Notes: generated by a model not told the origin, from the sequence alone. DNA of 64,000 nucleotides from Parachitinimonas caeni (GCF_030129945.1 NZ_JARRAF010000009.1:120727-184726), one strand, 5' to 3'; numbered from the stretch's first letter, positions 18,893 to 28,478 are shown. Program-made: numbers and translations.

Positions 18893-19393
18893 TTACGCAA
18901 ACGACACCATCCCCGGAATAAACGCATCGCCCATTGGTGGCCGTTCCATCGGTACCGTGCCACGGTCGCTGGTGAACTGGTTGCTGCGCGCCTGGTTGGC
19001 GAGTTCGCCGTTATCGACCTTGGATTTCCAATCGCTGCGTACCGAAAGGAAGCTCTTGAGGGTTTCCAGCAGATGGTCTGGGTCGAGGCTGGCCAGCGGG
19101 CGGGTGCGGATCTGGATGAACTTGCCGGCTTCGCGGTTGTAGCCGAAGTGGCAGCCATCGGTTTGCAGGCCGAAGGCCTGGGCTTCCATCAGCACTGCGG
19201 CGATTTCACCGGGGCTGCTGGCAAAGCACAGTTCGGCCGAGATGCCGATTTCTTCGCGGTCTGCGAGATGGCTGAGAATGACTTCGGAGTTGTCTTCGAA
19301 GTTGATCTGTACCAACTGCTGATCTGGCGTAACGCTGCTGGTGTCGAGTTTGAGGGTGCGGCCGAGTTCGGTTACGAGGGTGTGAAAGTCCAT
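18893..19393 (-). CDS. CesT-family type III secretion chaperone, module 2
   Basis: 166 aa, the same length as the module 1 chaperone and nearly identical in its first two thirds (MDFHTLVTELGRTLKLD, HLADREEIGISAELCF, FGLQTDGCHFGYNREAGK). They diverge mainly near the C-terminus (FIPGMVSFA against FIPGSMQLA). Start 19393 has AAGGAG upstream. Its cargo is most likely the effector starting 90 bp downstream. In contrast to that AT-rich effector, the chaperone has normal genomic base composition, so the two genes of one module have very different histories or constraints. Confidence 0.78.
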   Translation of the reverse strand: MDFHTLVTELGRTLKLDTSSVTPDQQLVQINFEDNSEVILSHLADREEIGISAELCFASSPGEIAAVLMEAQAFGLQTDGCHFGYNREAGKFIQIRTRPLASLDPDHLLETLKSFLSVRSDWKSKVDNGELANQARSNQFTSDRGTVPMERPPMGDAFIPGMVSFA

Positions 19394-19746
19394 TTGCGCT
19401 CTCCTTGAGTGGTCGGCTGGGTGCCGTTGCTGTGGAGTGAACTTTCGCAAAAGATTGTGGGGCGATTGTGGTGAGGCTGAGGTTCATGAAAATGACTGAA
19501 TGCCATTAAGTCCAATAAATTCAATGGTGTAAGAAAATAATACCGGCCGGTGTGAATTCTCACATCGGCCGGAAAATGGGTTTGTTCAGATTTTTTCTTG
19601 CTACGGGCTTACAGAATGAGGGTTGGATTGCCGTGACCCGTGGCGGGTAAGCCGCTGAAGGGGGCTGGTATGCGCACCAGCCTGATACCGGAACCAGCCA
19701 TCAGGCAAGCGGCAAACCCATCAACGGCACCGACGATGGGGAGACA
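19394..19746. other. 353-bp intergenic region upstream of the effector modules
   Basis: Between the chemoreceptor stop and the module 2 chaperone start, both on the minus strand. It holds the chemoreceptor terminator (19543-19572) and, between that and 19393, presumably the promoter of the modules. No gene seen. Confidence 0.5.
19543..19572 (-). terminator. terminator of the chemoreceptor gene
   Basis: CCGGCCGGTGTGA, loop ATTC, TCACATCGGCCGG: a 13-bp stem with one mismatch. On the minus strand it is followed by TATTATTTTCTT, downstream of the chemoreceptor stop at 19747. Confidence 0.75.
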
Positions 19747-21816
19747 TTATGTCTTGAAGCGGGCGACGAGCTGGGTGAGGCTGGTTGATAGTTTGCCGAG
19801 CGTATCGACATCGACGCTGACGCTGGCTACAACGTCGCGGTTGCTTTGGGCCATGACGCTGATTTTTTCGACATTGCGGGCAATGTCGGTGCTGGCGGCG
19901 GCCTGTTCGCGGGTCGAATCGGCAATTTCCCCGATATTGTTGACGAGCTTTTCGGTGGCCTGCCCGACGCCGCCAATGGCGCTGGCGGCCTCGTGCGAGA
20001 TAGCCACGCTGTTGCTGATGCTGTTGCGGGTGAGTTTTACGCTGCTATCGGCACTGCCGATTTCTTTCTGGATCTGATTGACGATCTGGCCGATTTCGAT
20101 GGTGGCTTCGGCGGTGCGGGCCGCCAGCTTGCGCACTTCGTCGGCGACCACGGCAAAGCCGCGCCCTTGCTCGCCTGCGCGGGCGGCTTCGATCGCGGCG
20201 TTGAGGGCCAATAGATTGGTCTGTTCGGCAATATCCTTGATGGCACGCAGGATGTTGTCTACCTGGGCTGATTGCTGGCTGAGGCTGCTCATGGCGGCGG
20301 CCAGGGTATCGACATTGCGATGGACGAGGTCGATTTCGCTGGCGACTTTTTCGACCAGCTGGCGTCCTTCGCGTGTGGCTTCGCCAGTCTGGCGTGCACT
20401 GGCTTCGAAGTCGCGGGCGGTGGCGGCGATGTGCTGGATGCTGACAGTCACTTGCTCGACGGCGGCAGCGGTTGACGTGGCAGCTTCAGTCTGTTCGTCG
20501 GAGGAGCTTTCAACCTGAGTGGCGCTTTGTGCGAGGTGGTGGGCGGCTCGGCCAACGGCTTCGCTTTCCTGCCGCACCTGCACGAACATATCGCGTAGCC
20601 GTGCCATGAATTGGTTGAAGGCCTGGCTGGTTCGGCCGATTTCATCCTGGGAGTTTACGGCCAGCCGTCGCGTCAGATCGCCCTCGCCGGTAGCCAGGGC
20701 TTCCATGGTGGTGGCGAGGTGCGCAAGTGGACGGGTGAGGGTGGTGAGCAGGATGCCGATGACCAGCACGATCAGGGCGGTGGCGATGGCGCCGACGCCG
20801 ATGGCTTTGTTGCGGGCGGCTGCGGCGCTGTCGGTGATGGCCGATTTGGGAATGTTGACGCCCAGCATCCAGTATTGATCACCTCGTCCGACCTTGATCG
20901 ATTTCCAGACTTCCAGGCTGCTGCCGTTGTCGGTCTGCATCGATTGGCCGGCCTGCATGGTCTGCATCAGATTCGGTGGGGTGCTGGCGGCGTCAAGGGC
21001 CTTGCCGATCTTGGCCGGGTCGAGGTTGACCACATAGTTGCCGCCCGATGAGATCAGCGTCAGATGCCCAACGCCAAATGGCTTCAGCTGGGAAAGTTCG
21101 GCCTGCAGGGTGTTCATGGGCAGGTCTACGGCGGCAATGCCCAGAAACTTGCCATCGTTGGCACGGATGGGCACTGCCAGCGACGACATCAATACTTTCT
21201 TGCCCAGCACTTCATACGGGAAGGGTTCGGTGACCGTCTCCTTGCCGCGCTCCTTGGGCACTTTATAGAAGTCACCCCAGCCGCTTTCTTCATAACTGGG
21301 TTTGTAGCCGGCAGGGTTTTGACGGAAAGGCTCGGCTTTTTTTCGCTCGTTGTCGTCCATCATCGGCTCGACCTGCACCTTGCCGTCGGGGCTGCGGGTG
21401 AGATAGGGCGTGAAACGGCCGCTTGGGTCATGCAGGGGCCAGTCCTGCACAAAGTCGGCATCCTTGCCATCTAGCGCGTTGGGTTCCCAGAGCATCCACA
21501 TCCCGGTAGCGCCGGGCGTATTGGCAAGCACATTGCTGACCATGGCCGTGAGGATTTTGCGGTCGGGCAGGGTGGCGGATTGCATGCCGACAACACTCTG
21601 CGCCACGGTACGCGGCAACATGAACCCTTGCTCGAAACGATCCGACACCCGTTGCGCAAAGGCGTCAGCCTGCTCCTGTGCGCGGGCCAGGCCAATGGCT
21701 TCGGCGCTGCTGTAAATGCTTTGGGCGATGACAGTGATCATCAGTGTGAAGCCAGCCAGCACGGCCAGTGCGGCGGCGACAAGGACTTTGGTGCGTAATT
21801 GCCAGGAAGGAAGCAT
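19747..21816 (-). CDS. methyl-accepting chemotaxis protein
   Basis: 689-aa inner-membrane chemoreceptor. TM1 at residues 11-33, a large periplasmic sensor (about 34-334, dCache-like by length and pattern), TM2 at about 335-357, HAMP after it (TRPLAHLATTMEAL...GEGDLTRRL), and a cytoplasmic coiled coil whose tip EQTNLLALNAAIEAARAG is at about 540-560. It relays ligand binding to CheA/CheW; the ligand is unknown. The C-terminus (LTQLVARFKT) has no CheR-tethering pentapeptide. It stands alone with its own terminator. AAAGG precedes the ATG. Confidence 0.95.
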   Translation of the reverse strand: MLPSWQLRTKVLVAAALAVLAGFTLMITVIAQSIYSSAEAIGLARAQEQADAFAQRVSDRFEQGFMLPRTVAQSVVGMQSATLPDRKILTAMVSNVLANTPGATGMWMLWEPNALDGKDADFVQDWPLHDPSGRFTPYLTRSPDGKVQVEPMMDDNERKKAEPFRQNPAGYKPSYEESGWGDFYKVPKERGKETVTEPFPYEVLGKKVLMSSLAVPIRANDGKFLGIAAVDLPMNTLQAELSQLKPFGVGHLTLISSGGNYVVNLDPAKIGKALDAASTPPNLMQTMQAGQSMQTDNGSSLEVWKSIKVGRGDQYWMLGVNIPKSAITDSAAAARNKAIGVGAIATALIVLVIGILLTTLTRPLAHLATTMEALATGEGDLTRRLAVNSQDEIGRTSQAFNQFMARLRDMFVQVRQESEAVGRAAHHLAQSATQVESSSDEQTEAATSTAAAVEQVTVSIQHIAATARDFEASARQTGEATREGRQLVEKVASEIDLVHRNVDTLAAAMSSLSQQSAQVDNILRAIKDIAEQTNLLALNAAIEAARAGEQGRGFAVVADEVRKLAARTAEATIEIGQIVNQIQKEIGSADSSVKLTRNSISNSVAISHEAASAIGGVGQATEKLVNNIGEIADSTREQAAASTDIARNVEKISVMAQSNRDVVASVSVDVDTLGKLSTSLTQLVARFKT

Positions 21817-22341
21817 GGGGGTGCCTTTGACGAGTTACCGATTGGCCAGCCGGATAACTTTGCCCGAGGCGTGTCGCGGCCGTTGTCCTTGAGGTGGGTG
21901 TGAGCGTTAAGGTGCTACCAAAGTCGCCGGCTGGCCTCTTTATATTTAGTAGAAATTCAACTTGGTTGTGAAAACCAATACCCATGCGGATCTTGCTTGG
22001 AGCCTCTACACATGGCCAGAGTTGGGTTCCTGACCCTTCATAAGTTACTTATTCAAATAGTCAAATAGAATATTTAATTAATAAATTGTCTGACTGTTTG
22101 ATTGGAAGAATGTCAAAAAATGACATCAAGATTTGATTTTTAATTTTTAGAGTAAATATTCATTGCTTACTAAATGCTTTCTGGATAATCTTGATGGCGT
22201 CTGCGGAGTACCTCCAGCGGTTGTTCTGCAGACTCGGCGGCGCAAGCAGCAGCTTGGGAGAGGTGGCTGTTTGTGCTGGAGATTCGAATGTTTTTTGCAC
22301 AGGAGTGTGTAAAAAACCATCGCAATTTGATCGGAGACAAG
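21817..22341. other. 525-bp divergent intergenic region
   Basis: Between the divergent chemoreceptor and DUF3103 genes. The middle (about 22030-22170) is strongly AT-rich and should hold the two promoters. The minus-strand frame at 22147-22635 overlaps the DUF3103 gene and is a shadow. Confidence 0.5.
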
Positions 22342-23511
22342 ATGTCGAGAAGCACTCTTATTCGCCGGTGCGCAGCCATTGCGCTGGCATTCGCCATGGG
22401 CAATGCCGTGGCGTCGGAAATTCTGGGAGAAGATGCGCCAAAGTTGCAGGCTGGCGAGGTAACCGTGGTTGACCACGTTAAGCGCCAGACCGCCCGCGAG
22501 ATTGCCCGTATGCTGGGTGATGCGCGCTTTGCCGGGGTTTTGCAGCAGAAGCTGGATGAGCAGCAGGGCAAGGTCAAAGTGAATGCTTTGGTCGATGCCT
22601 ATCAGAAGCAGGATATCCCGATGAGCTTGCGTCATCGCTCGTCAGAACTCAAACAGCTTGATACGGCGGTTCGGCGTTTCAAAGGCACCGAGGCGCTGAC
22701 CAATGGCTTGATGGAAGTCCGGCTGTTCCAGCCGCAAGGCTTTGCGGCCCAGGTTGACGTCAAGGACATGCTGGTGGCGTTCGAGCCAGCAGGGGACGAC
22801 AAGCGCTGGACCACGGTCGAAGCTTACGACCGCAACGGCAATATCCATAAACTCGACGCCCACCATCGCCCGGATGTGCCGGTGCTGATCGCCGATGTCG
22901 ATGGTCGTGAAGATCTGCGTGCCGGTATTGCTTACGTCAACACCGCGCTGACCAAGGCAGGCCTGCAGCAAGCCCATAATCCGATGGCCCGCGCCGGCAA
23001 GCCGCTCGACACCGCACGTCTGGACAAGATCCGGCTGAAAAACGACGAAGAGCCGTGGATTTCGGGTGCCGCAGAAGTGTATGCCCTGGTTTCAGGCATC
23101 CAGCCCGATCAGGCCAAGGCCCAGATCAACCTGGTGGATATGCCCTATCTTGACTACTCTGGCCAGGACTACTACCCGAATCAGGTGCTGATTGTCTGGA
23201 ACGACTACCGCTATCAGGCAGCCAATGTGCTGTTGTATGAACACGACGACAACACCAACTACAAAGATCTGGTAGTGGCCATCATCTCGGGCGTTGAAAA
23301 GATTCTGGGCGCGTTCAAGCCAGAGTTTGCGGTGATCGCAACCGTTGCCGGCGCCATTGTGCAAGCCATGCCGTCTCACTGGTTCAGCAACGACGATGAC
23401 TATGTAGACAGCTTCTACACCCTGGAAAAAGGCAAGACCTACACCGACTACCCTGGTGCGGGTGCCAACGCGGTCATTACCCTGACTCCGCTACAGATCA
23501 AGCCCAACTGA
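22342..23511 (+). CDS. exported DUF3103-family protein
   Basis: 389 aa with an N-terminal signal peptide (MSRSTLIRRCAAIALAFAMGNAVAS, cleavage after AVA). The mature protein resembles DUF3103 proteins: an N-terminal helical part (VKRQTAREIARMLGDARFAGVL), a middle with VPVLIADVDGRED, and a C-terminal half with acidic/aromatic motifs (NDYRYQAANVLLYEHDDNTNY). Function is unknown; it is presumably secreted or periplasmic. GGAG five bases before the ATG at 22342 selects this start over 22273. It is monocistronic, followed by a strong terminator. Confidence 0.8.
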   Translation: MSRSTLIRRCAAIALAFAMGNAVASEILGEDAPKLQAGEVTVVDHVKRQTAREIARMLGDARFAGVLQQKLDEQQGKVKVNALVDAYQKQDIPMSLRHRSSELKQLDTAVRRFKGTEALTNGLMEVRLFQPQGFAAQVDVKDMLVAFEPAGDDKRWTTVEAYDRNGNIHKLDAHHRPDVPVLIADVDGREDLRAGIAYVNTALTKAGLQQAHNPMARAGKPLDTARLDKIRLKNDEEPWISGAAEVYALVSGIQPDQAKAQINLVDMPYLDYSGQDYYPNQVLIVWNDYRYQAANVLLYEHDDNTNYKDLVVAIISGVEKILGAFKPEFAVIATVAGAIVQAMPSHWFSNDDDYVDSFYTLEKGKTYTDYPGAGANAVITLTPLQIKPN

Positions 23512-23835
23512 GTGTTTCGGCTTGGATTGATTCTGCTGGAAAAATACAAAGGCCCTGCGGGGCCTTTGTGCATTGGGGGGATTGGCATCTCATTTTAATC
23601 TTGGCCCTGGGAGATCTTGCCCCGAATAAAACTGGCCATGGCCGTTTAATGGCTACTTTTGATTTTTATTAAAACTGGGAGGCAACCAAAAGGCTGACGC
23701 TTATTGCTAATTCGGTTTGGTCATTACGGGCGATAGCCTTGCAGAGGCAAAAAATCTTTTTTGCATTACATTTAAATACACCGCAAGCAGAAAGAAACGT
23801 GTAAATTCATACATCATTTACTGACGGAGTATTGA
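23512..23835. other. 324-bp intergenic region
   Basis: Holds the terminator of the DUF3103 gene at its left end and an AT-rich stretch (23740-23830) that probably carries the promoter of the small exported protein. No gene seen. Confidence 0.5.
23547..23568 (+). terminator. terminator after the DUF3103 gene
   Basis: CAAAGGCCC, loop TGC, GGGGCCTTTG, 36 bp after the stop. Strong GC stem; the T-run is short (it lies partly in the stem). Confidence 0.75.
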
Positions 23836-24201
23836 ATGCGCACGACTTCATTGCTGCTTGTTTTGAGCTGCCTGATTCCGACACTGGCTCAAGCCGGAAC
23901 CAACGCCTCCTCTTCTTTCGCACAATCGTATGCTGCCATGTGTAAAAAAGACGGGGTTAAAGTCCCAGCGGAATACGGTGGCGAAGCCGATATTAAAGAT
24001 CACCCCAAATTGGATAATTATTGCGGTTGTTTTGGTGAGAAGTTTGCCGAGCGCGCCTTAAAATCCAGCGAGGACGTCAAGAAAAAAGGCCAAGCCGCTT
24101 TGAGCAACACCTCGGCCGACCAATCCACAGCGGAAGAATATGCGATGCGTAAAACTTGCCGCGCCCAATTTGGCATGCCTGCACCTGTCAAGCCTAAGTA
24201 A
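23836..24201 (+). CDS. small exported four-cysteine protein
   Basis: 121 aa with a signal peptide (MRTTSLLLVLSCLIPTLAQA). The mature chain has four Cys (AAMCKKDG, YCGCFGEKF, RKTCRAQF), enough for two disulfides or a metal site, and a lysine-rich end. CGGAG precedes the ATG. Family not recognised; small periplasmic proteins of this kind are common. It converges on the DUF4214 gene across a shared terminator. Confidence 0.75.
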   Translation: MRTTSLLLVLSCLIPTLAQAGTNASSSFAQSYAAMCKKDGVKVPAEYGGEADIKDHPKLDNYCGCFGEKFAERALKSSEDVKKKGQAALSNTSADQSTAEEYAMRKTCRAQFGMPAPVKPK

Positions 24202-24256
24202 ATGCTCAATCAGGAACTTGCCCATATGGGCAGGTGAGCGTGAGGAATAAAAACAA

Positions 24257-24289
24257 CGACACCCCATCCCTATAAAAGGTGGGGTGTCG
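24257..24289. terminator. bidirectional terminator
   Basis: CGACACCCC and GGGGTGTCG form a 9-bp stem between convergent genes. On the plus strand CAATTTAAATA follows; on the minus strand TTGTTTTTATT follows. Confidence 0.8.
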
Positions 24290-24345
24290 CAATTTAAATA
24301 TCCGCTTACCTTCCCGATTAATAGGGAGGGGCGCAGATTATTTAA

Positions 24346-24819
24346 TTAACTGCAGAAAGCCGGCAGGCGTGAAGTCGTAAACTCCTGCGACGAAGCAATC
24401 GCGCCAGCGATATTGGCAGAGACATCGGCAGGGTAGGACCACATGCTAGGTGCAACACCCCAGACGGCGCCAGGCTGGGTTCCCCAGAACATCAAGCCGG
24501 CAAAGTCAGGACTGCGATTGAGCAGCGAGAGGTACATCTTGTTTACTTGGGCTGTAGTGCTCAGAAACTTGCCCATGAACTCAGGCGAGCTGAAGAACGA
24601 ACGGGCCAATGCAACCGCCTGCGCTTGCGAGCAAGTGCCTTGCGCGTCAAGCTGGGCAATGTAGAAAGCCTTGCCAGCAGCGTCGGGTGCGCGGTCCAGA
24701 ACGACGTTATAGAGCGTGTCGATAAAAGCAACCTGGCCAGCGGTGGCGGCTTGGGCAGCAGGTGCTGCAGAAATAACACCAGCAGTGGCTAAAGCCAGAG
24801 CAAAAGATGTGATTTTCAT
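24346..24819 (-). CDS. exported DUF4214-like protein
   Basis: 157 aa with a signal peptide (MKITSFALALATAGVISAAPAAQA). Two repeats of the DUF4214 pattern are visible: FIDTLYNVVLDRAPDAAGKAFY with a following SFFSSPEF, and MYLSLLNRSPDFAGLMFW. Such domains usually sit at the ends of large surface or calcium-binding proteins; here the domain is free-standing and exported. Cys residues at about 84 and at the end (PAFCS) may pair. A weak GAGG precedes the ATG at long spacing. Role unknown. Confidence 0.72.
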   Translation of the reverse strand: MKITSFALALATAGVISAAPAAQAATAGQVAFIDTLYNVVLDRAPDAAGKAFYIAQLDAQGTCSQAQAVALARSFFSSPEFMGKFLSTTAQVNKMYLSLLNRSPDFAGLMFWGTQPGAVWGVAPSMWSYPADVSANIAGAIASSQEFTTSRLPAFCS

Positions 24820-25134
24820 AATATTGTAGTCCTCGTTATAAATTGTTTACGACTGCAAATACTGTGTAAAAGAAGCCTGAAATAAACAGGCAGCAACATC
24901 CTATCATGGCGTTGTGAAGATTTATTAAAAATCTCTCATGGAAAATAATTTAAGTGTGCAAACGGTGCACGAATATAGGTATTTAGACTGATAAAATCAG
25001 AGCGGCTTGGGCGAGTGATTCGTTGCGTTCTTGGCAGTAGCGGGAGAGCGCCTGTTCTGATTGCCGCATGGACAGGCGCCGCCGCTGCCGAAGACCATTG
25101 AGCCGAGGTGCCAGAACACCCCAGCCCCCGTCGA
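24820..25134. other. 315-bp intergenic region
   Basis: AT-rich upstream region of the DUF4214 gene on the left. On the right, just after the GNAT stop, GCGCCTGT and ACAGGCGC (minus-strand sense) flank a 16-base loop at about 25047-25078 and may terminate the acetyltransferase gene. Short minus-strand frames here have no recognisable protein character. Confidence 0.45.
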
Positions 25135-25668
25135 TCAGGCGCGCAATGCCGCCCAATCGCTGCGCAGCATGGCATAGACACACATATCCACATGCCGGCC
25201 CCGGACGTAGTTGGCGCCCCGAGCGACCCCCTCCTTACTGAAGCCACATTTGATTGCGACTCTCTCGGAAGGAAGGTTGTCGGTACTCATGCGGATTTCC
25301 AGGCGGTTCAAATGGGTGCTTTCAAACAGAAAATCGACTAGCAGCCGGACCGACTGCGACATCACGCCCTGATTGCGCGCCCCGGTGTCGAACAGGACAT
25401 ACCCGATTTCACGGGCGTTGTAGTAAGGGACCGACTTGAAATGCCAGATCGTCCCCAGCAGCTTGTCCGCCTCGTCCGTGATCAACAGCCGCTCAAAATC
25501 AGGCGTCGAAAAACCGTCTGCCTGAAACTTCTGGCGAAGCTGGGCTGGTGGCGTGAGCAGGTTCGGCAGATAAGGGCCGCGACGCTCCAGGTCGTTGAGT
25601 AGCGGAATCAACCTGTCCAGATCCGCCTCCTCCACATGCCGCAGCCTGATGCCATGTCCAATAAGCAT
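25135..25668 (-). CDS. GNAT-family N-acetyltransferase (RimJ/RimL-like)
   Basis: 177 aa. N-terminal IRLRHVEEADLDRLIPLLND, central IGYVLFDTGARNQGVMSQSVRLLVDFLFE (acetyl-CoA-binding strand and helix) and NRLEIRMSTDNLPSERVAIKCGFSKEG are the standard order of the RimJ/RimL-type GNAT fold. Acceptor unknown: a ribosomal-protein N-terminus or a small amine. A strong AAGGAGG precedes the ATG. It is a single gene divergent from the DUF4401 locus. Confidence 0.88.
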   Translation of the reverse strand: MLIGHGIRLRHVEEADLDRLIPLLNDLERRGPYLPNLLTPPAQLRQKFQADGFSTPDFERLLITDEADKLLGTIWHFKSVPYYNAREIGYVLFDTGARNQGVMSQSVRLLVDFLFESTHLNRLEIRMSTDNLPSERVAIKCGFSKEGVARGANYVRGRHVDMCVYAMLRSDWAALRA

Positions 25669-25793
25669 ACCGCCTCCTTAACATTGAAAACGCCCCACGC
25701 TAAGGCGTTTGGTGGGGGAGGTCAATCTGTGCAGACGCTGAAGGATTGTCAGTCATGAGAGAATATTGGGGAGTACCCTAATGACGAGTTCCT

Positions 25794-25958
25794 ATGCATC
25801 TTCAGTTCACCTTTATTGAAGTCGGCTGCACAAGCCAGAAAAGACAAGAGTTGCTACGCCGGAAGTTGGAGGCGGTATGGCCATGCCTGGCAGCAGCAAA
25901 TCACCCGAATGAAATCCCTGCCAAGCGAGATACGTTTGCGAGAGGGTGTGGAATATGA
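25794..25958 (+). CDS. small ORF translationally coupled to DUF4401 gene (copy 1)
   Basis: 54 aa, MHLQFTFIEVGCTSQKRQ..., ending in TGA that overlaps the ATG of the next gene (ATGA at 25955-25958). A homologous small ORF precedes the second copy of the locus with the same ATGA overlap, and the two N-termini match (MHLQFTFIEVGCTSQKRQ against MYPQFTLVKTACTSRKRQ). After about residue 20 they diverge, and copy 1 may carry an ancient frameshift. Conservation of both sequence and overlap argues for translation. No family recognised. Confidence 0.5.
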   Translation: MHLQFTFIEVGCTSQKRQELLRRKLEAVWPCLAAANHPNEIPAKRDTFARGCGI

Positions 25959-27127
25959 GTCGGCCTGGACGCATATCAAGAGTTGAAGCGATTTTTCAAT
26001 TGGCTGTCCATGAAGGTCTTTTACCCCCTAATGCAACATGTCAGCCTGCAAGTCGACTACGTGTTATTGCCAGCATGTTGGCGGGTGCTGTCGCTTGGGC
26101 ATTCATGCTTTCTATGCTGTATGGACTGTGGATCAAGCTCGACACTGAGCTGTTTCTCAAGCAGCTCTATCTGACTGGCCCGCTTCTTGTAGCTGTCACA
26201 ACGGTGGCGCTACAGAGACGTCAACTACCTTGGTTGATTGAGCAAATAGTAATTTGCTTGCTGCTGGTCGGGCTTAGCCTGATGGTTTTTGGCGTGTTTC
26301 GAGACCTAAGGGAAGATCAAGCCCCTGCCCTCACCCTATTTATGCTCCTTGGCATGGCCGCGCTAATCAAGCGGCAATGGCTGCAATGGCTGTTCGGTGC
26401 CATGGCAGCGGTTTCCTGTGCTTTGGTCGTTATACCCTGGAGGGGGGGTATTCAAGAAAAAATACTCGATTGTGAGCATTGGGGAAGATCGTGGCTAGAT
26501 CAATCACCAGAACCTTTATGGTTTTTTCTCCTGGCTCTGTATAGCTGCTTGGGCGTCTGGATGATTTGCCAATACATGCTGACCTGTTTACTGGACAAAG
26601 ATCGTCACGCCCAAGGGGCTCTGGCACTGGAGTCATTCGCAGCCGGATGGCTGGCAGTAATTCTGACAGTGATTACACTTTGGGCAAGCTTGGGATCAAT
26701 TCAGAAAATAGGGGGCGGAGGTGGGTTCTGCCTGTATATCCCGGTATATTTTAGTCACTGGATTGCCAATGTTGCTCGCGTGATATCGGTACATCTTTGC
26801 GCAGCGGCAATGATTTTGGCCGTATGGCGCTGGCCAGTACTCAAGCAGTTCTGGTTGCTCGGCGCGGCATTGCCCTTGCTGGCGGCCTCTTGGTTGATGC
26901 CCTCGCTTGGTGCCGTATTCCTTATATTCAGCCACTGTATTACATCATTTCGAAAACAGCAGGCGATATTTGCAGGTGTGGTTGGTGTCTGGAGTGTTAT
27001 TCATTTCGGTTTTCATTCGAACTTCTCTCTGGAAACTCTGGCTTGGTTGCTCCTATTTTCCTCTGCATTATTGGGATTGGTAAGTTTTTTGGGAAAGGCT
27101 GGGCAGGTGGATTGTGGAGGTGAATAA
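25955..27127 (+). CDS. DUF4401-like multi-spanning membrane protein (copy 1, split)
   Basis: 390-aa inner-membrane protein with about ten hydrophobic segments, for example LLVAVTTVALQRRQLPWLIEQIVICLLLVGLSL and HLCAAAMILAVWRWPVLKQFW. It resembles DUF4401-type proteins, whose function is unknown. GAGAGGG lies before the ATG at 25955. It is homologous to residues 1 to about 390 of the 762-aa protein at 28956-31244 but ends at TGA before the periplasmic domain; that domain is encoded separately at 27399-28478. Either copy 1 suffered a fission or copy 2 is a fusion. Confidence 0.75.
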   Translation: MSRPGRISRVEAIFQLAVHEGLLPPNATCQPASRLRVIASMLAGAVAWAFMLSMLYGLWIKLDTELFLKQLYLTGPLLVAVTTVALQRRQLPWLIEQIVICLLLVGLSLMVFGVFRDLREDQAPALTLFMLLGMAALIKRQWLQWLFGAMAAVSCALVVIPWRGGIQEKILDCEHWGRSWLDQSPEPLWFFLLALYSCLGVWMICQYMLTCLLDKDRHAQGALALESFAAGWLAVILTVITLWASLGSIQKIGGGGGFCLYIPVYFSHWIANVARVISVHLCAAAMILAVWRWPVLKQFWLLGAALPLLAASWLMPSLGAVFLIFSHCITSFRKQQAIFAGVVGVWSVIHFGFHSNFSLETLAWLLLFSSALLGLVSFLGKAGQVDCGGE

Positions 27128-27398
27128 ATGTCCCGGCGATGAGGTTGTTTTCGTCAAGTTATCCAAGTTTGTGAAAATGCTTAGTAATGGTTTTTTGTGT
27201 TCATGCTCTTTCAGAGTGCTGTTGATGCCACGCCCAAGAAAATTTGACTCGTGCGACCCGGGATTTTTTATTTCTTTTGTACGTGTTGAGTTTGGAAATG
27301 GCTTTTGCTGATGATGTCCAGATAAATGGTGTCAAAAGTGGCGGGGAAATCATTTTGGGCGCAGCTGCATTTCCCTGTTTGATTTGCTGGAGTGTGCA
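27128..27398. other. 271-bp gap between the two halves of copy 1
   Basis: Sequence with no counterpart in copy 2, where the two halves are joined in frame. A 65-aa plus-strand frame crosses it without protein character. Probably inserted or decayed DNA that separated the halves; the downstream half has gained or kept its own start. Confidence 0.45.
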
Positions 27399-28478
27399 AT
27401 GAAGCGCGGAGATGTAATAGCTTGTGCTGCTGTCTATTTTTCTTTTTATATTGCTTGGGGTGTGTATTCATACCCTTATAAAAATGAAAAAATAGAACTG
27501 ACACAAAGAATTATGGTAGATTATTTTGGAAGTAGGTGTTGGGGGAATGATTTAATGGATTCTTATGTTGATGCCAAAGGAGGGTTGGTAGCTAAGGCTG
27601 ACTCAGGACTTTATCGATGGGATGCTAAAAAAAGCAAGTGGAAAATATTTTTCAAATTCGATCTCTCGGAGCGAGCGGGAGACTATTTTCCACTGAAAAA
27701 TGGGGAGTCTGTTGTTTTTCATGGTAAAGAAATTAGTAGAATTAACGTAAAGGACCGTATTTATCATTCCAGTATTTATGATAAATATCAGCCATTCTTT
27801 TTAGATGAAAATGGCAGTGCGTATAAATCGAACTATAAGAAGGTGAGATGGAGTGATGATTGGGATACCTGGATGGACGTGCAATGGGATGAGAATTCAG
27901 AGAAAAGAATTGAAAAGATGATGTTTAAGGATAATAAAATTTATACTTTGGGCCCCGATGGAAAGGTGTCTGTTGTGGATAAAAAGAGTAGATCATATAC
28001 CTTGTTGGATAACTTAGGCTCGCTCGATATTGATCGTGAGGGGGTGTACATCGGTAATCATTTGTATCTTACTGCTCATAGGGGTGACTGGGATGAACGG
28101 CCAGAAGATTTATCTCGCTGGGTAATCGTAAAAATTGGCCTTGATGGTAAATATTCCAGCATTCTGAATTTCGGTATGAAAGATAAACCTCCAAGATACA
28201 TGGTATTAAAGGGCTTGGTGGGGGATGATATTTTTTTCGAGGCAGACAGAAGATTATATTTGAGTCGTGATGGCGGGAAGAGTGCGGTCAGAATTGGCAA
28301 GAATCTAGAATTAAATAAAGAGAAGAAAGAGAAGCACCTGGATATATGGGGTATTGCCAAAGGACCGGATGGCACGCTCTATGCCACCCGAAGCGATGCG
28401 GTATACAAAAGTACCGATTACGGGATGAACTGGACTTCAATGGGAAGGGAGGGCATTCCAGCTGAGGTCTGCTCATAA
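27399..28478 (+). CDS. membrane-anchored propeller-like protein (copy 1)
   Basis: 359 aa. One TM helix at about residues 5-25 (VIACAAVYFSFYIAWGVYSYPY), then a large exported domain with repeated short strands of the BNR/sortilin-like kind: ADSGLYRWDAKKSKWKIFF, DENGSAYKSNYKKVRWSDDWDTW, RRLYLSRDGGKSAVRIG, DAVYKSTDYGMNWTSMG. The AspGlyGly and AspTyrGly turns are typical of Asp-box propellers. GGAG precedes the ATG. It equals the C-terminal half of the copy 2 fusion; the last about 85 residues are nearly identical between copies, while the rest is only moderately similar. Gene is AT-richer than average. Role unknown. Confidence 0.7.
   Translation: MKRGDVIACAAVYFSFYIAWGVYSYPYKNEKIELTQRIMVDYFGSRCWGNDLMDSYVDAKGGLVAKADSGLYRWDAKKSKWKIFFKFDLSERAGDYFPLKNGESVVFHGKEISRINVKDRIYHSSIYDKYQPFFLDENGSAYKSNYKKVRWSDDWDTWMDVQWDENSEKRIEKMMFKDNKIYTLGPDGKVSVVDKKSRSYTLLDNLGSLDIDREGVYIGNHLYLTAHRGDWDERPEDLSRWVIVKIGLDGKYSSILNFGMKDKPPRYMVLKGLVGDDIFFEADRRLYLSRDGGKSAVRIGKNLELNKEKKEKHLDIWGIAKGPDGTLYATRSDAVYKSTDYGMNWTSMGREGIPAEVCS

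Noticed and set aside
24936..25247. Minus-strand frames downstream of the GNAT gene as a transposase remnant
   Set aside because: No recognisable transposase motif; the visible structure is a hairpin.
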